Positions 21,642 to 33,305 of a DNA stretch of 64,000 nucleotides are shown piece after piece (position 1 is the stretch's first letter; each line of letters begins with the position of its first letter). The DNA comes from Acholoe squamosa (Eukaryota; Annelida; Polychaeta; Phyllodocida; Polynoidae). The stretch is taken from contig OX439036.1 in the NCBI GenBank assembly GCA_949317995.1, positions 23,286,854 through 23,350,853 on the forward strand, in the 5' to 3' direction. Under the pieces are notes generated by a model. The model had not been told where the DNA came from. It searched no databases and saw only the letters and a list, made by a program, of their open reading frames with translations. The translations under genes were made by a program, and so were the position numbers.

Positions 21642-24030
21642 AGTTATGTCTTATAATGGGAGCATGGGGGGATTAATGTTGTTATAAGAAGGTTACAGGC
21701 CACCATGAGATATATTATCATTACCACATTTTGATGGAAGAGCTAGATCTAGGTATCCCATGATGTATGCATACCGCATTATTCAGAGGCAAGAATGAAC
21801 GTGATCCAGCACCAAAAAGAAACCTGTTCCAATATAGCCTCTAAACATTGGTGCTATATAGGTGTTTGGGACTTACTAATCCCTGAAATTAAGGGATACC
21901 CCGCACTAGAGCCCACAAATCTGCTTAGAGTCCGTTCTGTTTCATACCCTCTGATTGGCCTTATGGAGTATATTCAATTCAATTGTAAATGGGCTATAAA
22001 TACCCCTGTAGGTAGGCAGTAGAACCAGCTGTAGCTACAGCAGTATCTATATCTAGTATGTAGGTTCATACCTACAACAACTACAACTGTATTACAGAAT
22101 AAAAAGAAATCTACTGTATATCTACGTGGTGGGGCGGACAGTGAAGCCTTGTCAATGCATGTACTACCGGAAGGAGTCATTCTCTCTGCCGCCGGAAGCC
22201 CAGCTCACTAGAACAGATAATGGCTGACTGTGTGACAGGTATTTACAACTATGATTGGGCTCACTGCTGGATTTGCCAGAACGGAATTATGATGGAGAGG
22301 GAAGGAACACTAGGATGGTTTAGAGTGCAGGGTTTTCATGAGGGGGAGGGAAGACAAGGTGTGACGAATGCACAGTAGGGAGGTAAATGGATACAACTTA
22401 TTTTCAAGACAGTACTTAAAGTTGTTTTCTTAACAGACTAGGACCACATGATTCAGGCCGTGCCAGATTTCCCATAGGAATAGCATTGACTTTTCCAGAT
22501 CGTATGTCCTAGGAAATGACCTCCAGAGCAAATTGATAGTAGTCGGGCGTAGTCTATACGTAGAGACCAGTCGATTACACAGATCCATGGTTCATGGCGA
22601 GCAGGAAAGAAAAAATGGATTTACAAATCATAGTAATAAAACCACATTTATAGACACATAGATTGCCAAATTGTTTAGCTATAGAGATAAAGGTAACATG
22701 GGTATCCTGAAACGAGAACAACGGATGACTCAAATAATTGGGATGGAATGACAACTCTCTCGACCGACTCCATGGTCAAACCACATAAAAGCAGTAAAGT
22801 TTGGTCATAATAGATCGAGACACCTCCATTGTCTGAACTCCTGGTTCACATTTCATCAACTTCTATTTGCTTCATATTTCTAACCAGGCAAACATAAAAG
22901 ATAGCTCACGAGAGTACGATTGGACCCTCCTCCCTGTATGTCTACTCACATTTCTGTATGATGTGTAGCTCTAGTATAGCGGCAGCCTATGTGGTCCAGA
23001 GGACCTAGTCGGAAGATTGGTCGGATTTTAAAGCAGCGCCCATGAAATTAACTAGCAAATCGAGTTACCACGGTTTTATCAAGTAACCTACGGTATCTAT
23101 GCAGTAATGAAAGTTGTAATTAAGTCTTAAATCCCCAAAATCTGTCAAAACCAATTATATCATTCCAAATGCAGAAATGTCATAAAGTCACTTCATGGTT
23201 TCAACTTAAGCTGCAAGGGATTGACTGCATAACATTTGAATTTACTCTAAATAGAACCATTATGTACCAGGTTTTCCTCCTGTAGATTATTTCTCAACAT
23301 ACTACGACTGCTTGTTGTACCAATATTGCCATAGGAATAGCACTGTGATCTGCAGTCGGAGTGTTCTGTGCGATCGCTGTATTTGAAGAAATGACCTCCA
23401 GTATTAGATTAAGAAATTCTAATGTCCGCCCTGCTTTTTAGAGAGGGTGAGGTAACCTTTTATGGCATTATGACGCAGGGACGTAACGGGTTCTAATTAA
23501 TTGCGATCGGGTGAAAAGACATTTATAATTATACCCCCCCCCCTTCCACTTAGTTACAGGTTATCTCAGTAAAGGTTGGGTACAACACTAGAACATTGGT
23601 CCCATTCTTATCATAAGAGAAGGGTGACAACTGCAGGGACTAGAAATTACTTCCTATGTCATTGAACTGTCAGACAAATAAAATGGCCCATTGATGCTTC
23701 ACATATTCAACTGACGTTCACAATTGTTGGAATTAGGAAAGCATTATAATTGTTAATATGAGACACACATTAGAAAGAAGTCTGGCCCTGACAGGTGAGA
23801 CATGTCATCTACAGGTGTTGGCAGACTCGACAAAATATTTCCTTTAGGGATTTTTCTTTTTACTTTTCTGAGAATAGCTGAGATTCTCTGTGGTAATCGC
23901 GTAGTGGAGCCTGTGTACACATCAAACTTAATAAAAGAAGCGGGCCTTTCTCATGACAGTTACATGAGATATTCTCGAGTCAAAGTCTGGAACATTTTCT
24001 CTACAAAGAAGGCTTGAAGAATCCACCAAA
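21642..24030. other. Unique-looking DNA with a weak repeated motif pair
   Basis: Segments at about 22465-22530 and 23330-23400 both carry CCATAGGAATAGCA and GAAATGACCTCCAG at similar spacing, so they are probably two decayed copies of one element. No supported gene. Confidence 0.35.
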
Positions 24031-25540
24031 ATGAATGATGAAAGTGTGCAAAGTACTTTACAGAATTGCACCAGAATGGGAGGTGTGCAAGGAAGTACAT
24101 GTATCCGGGAACAGACCAAAGCGGTGGTTTATTATCTATTACTAAAGAAAAGAACCAAAAGTGTACTCAGGCACTATGAGCAAGAATAGTATAGGAAGCT
24201 TCTTGCTATGAGATGGAATTGAATAACAGTAGCGAATCAAAGATTTGTAAAATAAGGAGTCACACCCTCTATTTCCTTAATGAAATTTGGTCATTAAATT
24301 AAGAAATAAGCCTTCGCCGCGGGACCCGTCGCTCTCAAGTCTAAATCTGCCACTATAAAAAGTGGTATATGAAATCAGACCAAAGTGAAAGGTAGGCAAA
24401 TTAGTATATGGAATGGATAAAAATATAAGGTGTACAAAGTAGCATACAGAATGACACCAAAAAAAGGTGTAAAAAGTAGTATATGGAATTAGGCAAAAAT
24501 GAAAGACGTACAAAGTAGAATTGCGAATCAGGCTAAAAGGGAAGGCGGACAAAGTAGTATATATGGAAACGAACCAAATGTTCAGGTATACAAAGTATTA
24601 TTGCAATGAACCAAATGTTCAGGTATACAAAGTAGTATATGGAAACGAACCAAATGTTCAGGTATACAAAGTATTATTGCAATGAACTAAATGTTCAGGT
24701 ATACAAATTAGTATATTGCAAAGAACCAAATCTTCAGGTATACAAAGTAGTATATGGAAACAAATCAAATGTTCAGGTATACAAAGTAGTATATTGCAAT
24801 GAACCGAATGGTAAGGTGTACAAAGTAGTATATGGAAACCCACCAAATGTTCAGGTATACAAAGTAGTATATGGAAACGAATCAAATGTTCAGGTATACA
24901 AAGTAGTATATGGAAACCAACCAAATGTTCAGGTAAACAAAGTAGTATATGGAAACGAATCAAATGTTCAGGTATACAAAGTAGTATATGGAAACCAACA
25001 AAATGTTCAGGTATACAAAGTATATATAGAAATGAATCAACTGTTCAGGTATACAAAGTAGTTTATTGCAAAGAACCAAATCTTCAGGTATACAAAGTAG
25101 TATATGGAAACGAATCAAATGTTCAGGTATACAAAGTAGTATATTGCAATGAACCGAATGGTAAGGTGTACAAAGTAGTATATGGAAACCCACCAAATGT
25201 TCAGGTATACAAAGTAGTATATGGAAACGAATCAAATGTTCAGGTATACAAAGTAGTATATGGAAACCAACCAAATGTTCAGGTAAACACAGTAGTATAT
25301 GGAAACGAATCAAATGTTCAGGTATACAAAGTAGTATATGGAAACCAACAAAATGTTCAGGTATACAAAGTAGTATATGGAAATGAATCAAATGTTCAGG
25401 TATACAAAGTAGTATATTGCAATGAACCGAATGGTAAGGTGTACAAAGTAGTAGGCCCTGTATGGAAAAGGGAAGGCGGACACAGTATTAAAGGTCTATG
25501 GAAATAGACCAACATGGAAGGTAGGTGTAAAAGTAGTTAA
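24031..25540. repeat. 39-bp minisatellite with degraded edges and 9-unit higher-order period
   Basis: The core (about 24558-25450) consists of units reading CAGGTATACAAAGTAGTATA then TGGAAACGAATCAAATGTT. A block of nine units starting AAGAACCAAATCTTC at 24721 reappears at 25071, 350 bp later (9 x 39 minus one base lost at the TATATATAGAAATG unit). Outward from the core (24031-24557 and 25450-25540) the same motif persists in increasingly diverged form, as expected for an array homogenised at its centre. The 39-bp length gives 13-codon open repeats in several frames; these are not called as proteins. Confidence 0.92.
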
Positions 25541-26937
25541 ATAAAAACAGAGGGATGTGGAAGATATAAAATGTCGGATATAAAAAGGGATAGTGGACAA
25601 AGAACCGGAGAGGAAATAGATTTGCGAAATGAATTACTCAATACCAAACCTATTTTGAATTTAGACCTATCAGCTCAACACAAATATACAAATTTATAGG
25701 GACTGTTTGATACGTTAATAAAGGCTTAAGACAAAACATTTCCCTGATAGGTCCTCTCTATTCTCTACGCCCCTTTCCAATGGAGACATCGGCATGGGAA
25801 ATAAGCTAGTGGCCGGCTGAGTGACTTTCACTTGATGCTATTCCTTGGGGAGCAGCTCTGAGTAACTCATCTACTCACAGTCTCCCGGTGCTGTGTGGAT
25901 TAATGTCACCTAGATGCCGCCTAGATGAAGTGCCACTTGCAGCTGCTTCCAACACTCCATTCAACGCTATATGCTTTACACAAGCCAAGCAGCTCGCGTC
26001 ATGGCCAAGGCAATATGGAGAGGAAAAGGCATCTGTACAAGCAATAATATGCCAGCCTAATATAAAACGATGCATGCCCTATTTATACATACAGTAGGCT
26101 CCAGGTAGGATTTAACAGAAGGCCCACCATGTGCCTTTCCAACATCAAAGAAATACCATTTATATCACACAAGATGTGTGTATATCTAAATCTCTGTGTG
26201 GCAAAATTGGATGGCCGCCGATGCAGTCTTTGCAATTCCCCCAATCACCCAGTCTAAACTAAAAGCAAATAGGCAGTCCCCTCACCCTCTCTGCTCCCTT
26301 CCTAGTTGACCGGTAACACTCGGGTCACGGCCACTTTCCTCCCGGGTCAGCTAGAGCCCTGACCTAGATAGGGAGCTGCTCACCTGCTGACCTAGATAAT
26401 GAATTGCTCACCGATATCCGAGGGCAGCGAGCCAACTGTAGTCAATAGCTGAGATAGCTGGTGCATTCTTATTTATTTGACTGTTAATATGACATGTATA
26501 ATAGCCATTCTTAGAAATATATAGAATTCTGTCCGACTGTTCCCTTTACAAAATTTCTAGGCTATGTCTTGTACCCATTAATTTTTAACATGCGCCAAAT
26601 TGGACACCACGTTAGTGAGCCGCTGATTTAACGAGCGGAAAAACAATATGGGAACTGTTCAAAATCGATGAAGTCAGCCCCTTGTTTGTTTCTGAACACC
26701 CATTTAGCTGAATTATTTTCGCCAAACTAATTTAAAAGTTAATAATGTCAAATAAGCACAAGGGATAGGAGCTATTCATCGTGAGTGGCACTGATTGGGT
26801 GGCTCCATCAGCACTATGACTGGCCATGCTTCCGGTAGGTCTGCTGCCGCAGCAAAGCATTAAGAGTTCTGATTAAAAACGCTGCCAACCTCCCTGCTGC
26901 ACCATCATCTAGATATTGGTACCAATTGAGGAAGGAG
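25541..26937. other. No supported gene
   Basis: Unique-looking. Two GAGC(A/T)GCTC palindromes occur, at 25850-25858 and 26373-26381. Short ORFs overlap on both strands without features. Confidence 0.35.
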
Positions 26938-27021
26938 AACATATGTGAATCAACATGGTGAAAGGTACACCTGCGCACCCACTCATGCGTGTACCTTTTA
27001 CCATGTTGATCCACATATATA
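26938..27021. repeat. Palindrome with ~31-bp arms
   Basis: ATATGTGAATCAACATGGTG is mirrored by its complement ending CCATGTTGATCCACATAT, with a spacer of about 17-20 nt containing TGCGCACCCACTCATGCG. It is a foldback element or hairpin-RNA locus. Confidence 0.7.
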
Positions 27022-29089
27022 CATGTAGACTATAACAGTTTACAGATTGTACAGCATAGTCTAGGAGGGGGGGGGGGTACCCCTCATAATGGGAGGGTCC
27101 CCTATATTGGCTTATATAAAAAATAACGCCCCATCCCCAGCCGAGATCCCTTGTTCCCAATAAACAATTGCCTCCTACCTAATGGAACATGACTCAGCCA
27201 CCAAGAGTGTAATGCAATATCAGAGTTGGATGGTTATTTTTCCACTCAGGCAGAACACCTCTGCTGTTTAGTTAGCTGTATGTTCCAGCTATTAGACTCC
27301 CTGTAGCTGGATGGTGGTAGTTATAATTTGTACAGAGAATTTGACTCAAGGTACTAAACCTATAATTTAACAAGACTGCAGCCCCATGCATGTTTCATTT
27401 AGCATTAAGCAGCTTTGAAGGGATTGATTCCTGATATATTCCTACGAATACGTGGCTGGTTCATGGACGAGTGACCCTAACCTGTGTAGAGGCTATTCTA
27501 GAGGCACCCAGTGGCCTTGATGCCTATAGATAAAAATTTGGAGGTTGTCCAGAAAGCGGCCTACGATCGTGTCTGGGTGTGGAAGATGTATGGACGGAGG
27601 GGGTTGAGGAGAGCCCGACAGGGGGCTTGGTAGGCTGTATATCTAGACTGTGGGGTGGGGACTATAAGAGACCTACATCCCAGGCACACATCATTCAGGG
27701 TGGGGTGAGTGGGTGGGTCACTCACACAGCAATGCCTCTGTCCTAGCGTTCCATCCAACCCAACCCCCATTCCAACATAGCGCTGCCCAGGCCACCCCTC
27801 CACATTCCTTCGATCGGAGGCGGATTTCTCTAATAAACCCGGTGGGTTAATTCCAGCTCGCAGCTCTCCGCTGACCCCACTGGCCTAGAGGGGGCGAGGT
27901 GCTCATATAGAAGGGCAGAGTAGCTCGGGGAGGGGTATGGAGGAGGGGCGGGAGGACGTTATGGCATGTCATCCCAAACCGATCGATACAGGCATCTCTT
28001 CTCGCTGGACTCGACGTCCCTCGGGGTCACGGCCAGCCAATACAGCCCTTAGCCATGCTAGAGGTGTGGGTAATAACCCAACTATTCACTGCAGACTTCT
28101 TGGGGAGGGGCAGATGGTACTGTAACTGTAAATCAGTGATAACCGCTAGTAACCAGCTTCAGTAATGGCTGCACCCATTAGACATCCAACAACCACGGTA
28201 TAGGCGTACTGCTATGGTCGGTAATTGCAGAGAAGACATAAAACAGCAAGTGTTTGTCGTGGAGACAATAGCATACTGTTTGCACGGAACTCGGTCAGGT
28301 AAGGATATTTCTGGACTTGGATTACCTGTCTATAAATAGATCTAGTATAATTTTAATTGTGCAGTAGGCCCCCCTATATCATGCCAGACATTACTCTTGT
28401 CGGTTCTTGCGGTTAGCTATACTTGATTGCTGTGTTGACTGCATGTGGTTGTTACTGCTTTAATCTGGTTCAGCTCAGCTCATAAAAGCATCAGCAACTG
28501 AATGCTTCAGCATCACTGTTGAGTTCAGGAGGGTTCTTCTCAATGACGCTAATTACCACTATTGAGAAATGCCCTCCTGTAGGTGAGAGTGGTCACTTAG
28601 GAGGAGAGGATTCCAATGCCGGGTCTTCTTCCTAACAGGAGACAGTACACCTAACATGACCATGAAATAAATTACACTGGTATTTCTTTTTGTGTTTCAC
28701 TCAGTATTATCTTACTAATAATCTGTGCACTTTGCGAGGAGCAGAAACCTGACTTCAATCACTAAAACCTACACAAGCCGCCATTTGATTTCTCATATAA
28801 ACCCCACGCACTGGGCAGAAGCAATCCACTCCTAAGGTTTCCACTTGGCCGTGGTTGCAGTGGTGGGCGTCCTACATTGGACACATATTGTAATCTTTTT
28901 TGGTTAATGCATTACGAATTCACAGGCCCCATTTCCAATATTCCTGACTAAAACTACATCGGTCCCTGATGACTTGGCTATGCAATTAGAACGTGATATC
29001 GCCCTATGAGGCTAGCTTGCCACTGGGAAATCTGCAGGGTGGTATTGGGATGTGTTAGAGGTACTGGAGCACAATAGAATGCACTATAT
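27022..29089. other. No supported gene
   Basis: A poly-G run lies at about 27066-27077. Otherwise mixed-composition unique-looking DNA. Confidence 0.35.
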
Positions 29090-29377
29090 TCAGTCTATTA
29101 CCCCCTTATCTCTCACCCCAACTCCACAACCCCATGGAATGTAATTACTGTTCGGCGCTGGGGGAGGTGGGATACACTCTCCAAAAAGAAATGGCACCCA
29201 TTTTAATTGATTGCTATCGCTATATCTGGAGCAAAAAGAAATTCGGTGATCGATGCCTTCACCCACGTGGATTTCATTTATCAAAATTAGAATTTCAGCT
29301 TGGGATGCCTGGCTCTGAATTAATAATGCACTAAAAGCCGACGCCACAATCACCATTAAACATGCTTTGGAAGCCAT
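29090..29377 (-). CDS. Candidate small secreted protein (95 aa), unknown
   Basis: From an ATG at 29377 the minus frame encodes a short polar start, a hydrophobic stretch (LMVIVASAFSALLI) and small residues ending ASQA, which together read as a signal peptide. The remainder has three cysteines and a proline run (IPPPPAPN), stopping at 29090. The frame is open upstream to 29422. There is no homology I recognise, and no splice or promoter support. A chance ORF is quite possible. Confidence 0.2.
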   Translation of the reverse strand: MASKACLMVIVASAFSALLIQSQASQAEILILINEIHVGEGIDHRISFCSRYSDSNQLKWVPFLFGECIPPPPAPNSNYIPWGCGVGVRDKGVID

Positions 29378-30508
29378 AACTTTCCACCATTTGATGCCTT
29401 CTATGAGGCCACCAACCTGCACCCATTTCTCCTATAGATACGATTTTCTTCTGTTTATCACTGCCATTGTGCTACATTTCTTATTTCTATGTGCGGGTGG
29501 AATACATTTTAGCTATATTAGCGGATCTTTAGATCTCATTTAGTATTTAAGTTTGAAAGCATAGGAATGCAACACAAATCAATATTCAATTACACCATGC
29601 GAGATTATTGACCATGATAGAAGCAACTAGGGAGAAATATGCATTGATAACTAGAAGATATCCGAGTATAATTCATTTACAAAATACACTTGTCTAGATA
29701 GACATGTGCTATAATTATGTGTCCTATACTCCAAGCCTCATAATATTGTTCGTGTGCATGCATATACCCCATATCTAGCCCCACATCGCCCCCTACCCTA
29801 GCCTGATACCCTTCTAGCTCGAGAGTACAGAAGGGGAGTGGGGTAGAGAGAGGGCTGGGGAATAATCAATAAATTGTGAGCCATAACCCTAGGCTGCTGT
29901 GAGACTGGAGGATTGATGGTGATGTTGGCAGGTGGCTATCCTCTATCTCCCCAATAGCTTACCATACTGCTAACCTATAGCAGAGCCTCGCCCTTTCTGA
30001 CCCCACCCTAACTCAACCCCCTACATGCAGCTATGGTGGAAACACATACTATACACGCCTACATTGCGCTACTCTAGAGCCCTGAGTCCGCGTGCTCTCA
30101 ACTTGCCTGCAAGCCTTGCAGCGCCTGGCTCAGCTTCCGGCAGATATTGGCTCGCCCACATCTCCAACCCATGCCTTATTTTCTGCGGTAGGGAAGCCCT
30201 GGTGTAGTGACTAAACTTGTACCAGCCAGCCTCAGCAATAACCAGAGCCAGCAATAGAAGCAGAACTTAGAGTTAAGAAGGGGGAGGAGACTAACTGGGG
30301 TCAGTTTTAGTAGGGAACGTGGGAGAACTTTGAGGCAGTTGGTATAAAAACATGTGATACAGGTCAGCATGTCCTCCTGAGGTGAATCCAGTCATCTGAC
30401 CAATGGTGTCAGCAATTATTATCCTCCTTACAACCTTCTCATTGTACAAATATATTTCTATGAATGTCAACCTAAATACAAGCACCTTTTATAACTCACT
30501 ACTCACAG
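29378..30508. other. No supported gene
   Basis: Unique-looking; short ORFs only. Confidence 0.35.
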
Positions 30509-30667
30509 ATATAAATACACAGAACTAAACGACCATCGTGTACATTGTGGTCAATCCACCCCGAAGGGAGGTGTCTCCCAAGAGGGTGAGGCCCGAGGGG
30601 GAGATACCTCCCCGAGGGGTGGATTGACCACAATGTACACATGGGAGTTTAGTTCTGTATCTATTTT
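30509..30667. repeat. Large palindrome with ~70-bp arms and CGAGG-type core
   Basis: The left arm 30509-30580 and right arm 30597-30667 are near-complementary: ACATTGTGGTCAATCCACCC on the left and GGGTGGATTGACCACAATGT on the right match exactly. The centre (AAGAGGGTGAGGCCCGAG) is GC-rich. The outer part pairs ATACACAGAACTAAAC with GTTTAGTTCTGTAT. Confidence 0.85.
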
Positions 30668-31994
30668 ATGTTTTAATGCTTAAATTCAATAAAAAAAAAC
30701 ATGTAAATAAGTCATGTGACCAGCAGTGTGGATCGAGACATGTTACACGACTGGGGGTAAGTGGCGTACTGCCCTTCAATGCTATCTCTATGGTCCGTTG
30801 TTATTCACATGAAATAAAACTCACATCCTGCTGAGCAAGTGTGAGTAACTCCCTATCAATAACCTGCTCCTATTTGACACCACTACTACTCCTACTGCAG
30901 GTCATTGACACCACTATGTGAACAGGGTCAACACGTAAGTGACGGGGTAGCTTTTTGACTTGATGAGAAAATAACGACAGGCATATAACAAGAATGAATG
31001 AGAGGTGGTTCCTTTTGAATAATCAGAACAATGGGTAGCATCAAAAGACAGTTTCAGTTGGCTACTTGGAAATTGAATTGGGCAAGGGTTGCTGGTGGTG
31101 GGATATCAGCAATATAGCTATCCTTTTTTCAGTGGGTTGAAGACTGCAGCCTTGATTGAGAGTGTGATCTATTATTGTGATACCAAAGGGAACCATTAAA
31201 GATGACTTGCAATACTAGCGTTATAGATACATGTTATCACAGAGACAATAACAAGTTGTATCAGAATCAGGAAGAAGAAGAAAACCTTGATATAAGTTCC
31301 TTTATGTGGGTTATGCTATGCCTCCTATAGCTCATAAAGTAACAAAACCACCAGTTAAAATAAAGGAAGTCAGTGATGTGGGAAGAGACCCCTGATGTTA
31401 TTACACATGGAAAGGTGTCAAAGATGAAAAGGGTTGTACCACCATGATCAAGACTTTAGTTACTCAAAAACTCAAAGCCTTTTAACACCACAAAGGGCAT
31501 TGACATTGACCAGTAACATATGACTGGTACATGATGTGCATGGACGGATCATTGGGGTAATAGCCTACCTTCTGGAGTATTAGGTTAGATCTGTCTCAGC
31601 CCTGACGCCACTGTAGAGGTACTCCATGACGGGAAGAATACGCTGACATGCCGCCTACCGTGAGGGGGAAGGCCACTAGCAGGCTATAGGGGAGACTACT
31701 GGAGTCCTTGCTGGAGGGGCACCACCACAACACGGCCAATGCAATAGCTTGACACTACTGGGGGCCTACCACTGGAGAGGTGAGGGTAAAATCCAGGTCT
31801 GACTGTCACCAGTGTCCTGTGGGTGAGGTGAGTGCGTGTTGGAGCTGTGCACCACTGCTGGAGGTGTGTGGTCACTAGGTGGTGTTATGTCCTCAGCATC
31901 TCCCTACTACTCCTTCCCTTGGCTGCGCAAACTTGGATGCGCGCTCAATGAATAAATCACTATTTACTCTGCCGCCAGAATGAGGCTGGGTTGG
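30668..31994. other. No supported gene
   Basis: Unique-looking DNA, with an A-rich stretch near 30690-30700. No ORF of interest. Confidence 0.35.
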
Positions 31995-32155
31995 CTGAGG
32001 CGCTGGCAGCAGTAGCAGCAGCAGCTGAGGCAGTCAGCAATAGCAGCAGTAGTAGCAGCAGCAGAAGCAGTAGATGCTGAACAGCAGCAACAGCAGCAGC
32101 AATAGCAATAGCAGTAAGAGCAGAAGCTGGGTGCTGAGGATAAGCAGCAGGGCAG
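31995..32155. repeat. Imperfect CAG/AGC trinucleotide repeat
   Basis: Runs of AGCAGCAGC interrupted by GTAGT, AATAGC and GAGG. Read on the minus strand it gives a cysteine/tyrosine/serine run that is not protein-like, so it is called a microsatellite rather than a coding repeat. Confidence 0.8.
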
Positions 32156-33305
32156 CTGGCGTCGGATTGCTGATCTAATTACTACCCCCAGTACTCGCGG
32201 CCTGCCACGACTGAGGCTATTGTCTGTTGCCGGAGGCATGTATGACAACACAGCAATGGGAAGGGCCAGGACAGGCCGGCTGGTCACTCAGTCAGTCAGT
32301 CTGCTTATACCACAGCCAGGACTTGCAGGCAAGAAGGCAGGTTGATTGCCATAAAGCCCCCAACCTGCAGTTGAGGCGGAAGGGTGGCCTTAGGCTGTCA
32401 TACATTTATGATGGCCACTAAGATACAACGTACCTCTCACGCCGCTACACCCGGTGCATTCTGATGTACAGCCCCCAAAACTACAATGGCACCCACCAAG
32501 GTCATGTCGAGCCATTGGAGCCCTGGGGACGTAGAGGGGCAGTGTAGAAGGGGGGGGAGGGTGAAAGCTGGTGGGTGGAGGAGAGATGGTCAATATAAAG
32601 CCTGGGTTGGTGCTGCAACATAGGATTGGGTTGAAAATGTAGGTGGTTAGGATTAAGGTGCCACCATGCTTTATTCCTGGGTAATATCCGCGCCAGATAT
32701 CAGAGATTAATCCTTCAGAGTGAGCTTAGGGATACCTCTATTGTACTCTTAATCTACTAATCCCCCTGCCCTCATTCTGCTTATTCCGTCTCTACATGTA
32801 GCTCACTTATCTACTAAAACACAGCCCCTCGACTGTCTCCCCTATACTACACTTCTATACCCAGTGAACGGCCTTTAAAGCTCCTCAGTCAGCATCCAGA
32901 CTGCTAACTGTGAGCTGCTCATCACATTGGTGGAGCGGCTTATGCCGAGCTGCTCGACAAATTCTGGGGGTTTCATTTGTACAAATCACCTAGATCGTAC
33001 TGACAGACCGTTCTATTATTGTTCCTTCAACCCATAGAAATATATGTAGAGTGGAGGATATGATCGTCACTGATTTATGTAATTTCATACCTTAATCACA
33101 ATATAATAAGTTATTCCAGTTAGTTGACTTAAAGCTATTTGAAAAGAAGGGAATAATTTAGCTACAGGCAATTGGTCATGTCTTAAAATGGTAGAATTAT
33201 ACACAGCCAGAACCACTGAGAAAGCGTCAGATGGTACTAAGCAGTCGTACCAAATGCCATGGCAAGGGTAGTACACTGATGATTATGTTGGTAAGTTTGG
33301 GGACC
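32156..33305. other. No supported gene
   Basis: Two GAGCTGCTC palindromes lie 35 bp apart (32912-32920 and 32947-32955). Nothing else recognised. Confidence 0.35.

Noticed and set aside
24639-25507. ORFs of 100-143 codons with 13-residue repeats on both strands
   Set aside because: Produced by the 39-bp minisatellite; equally good frames on both strands argue against coding.
31964-32287. Cysteine/tyrosine-rich ORF across the CAG-like repeat
   Set aside because: Reading of an imperfect trinucleotide repeat; no folded-domain features.
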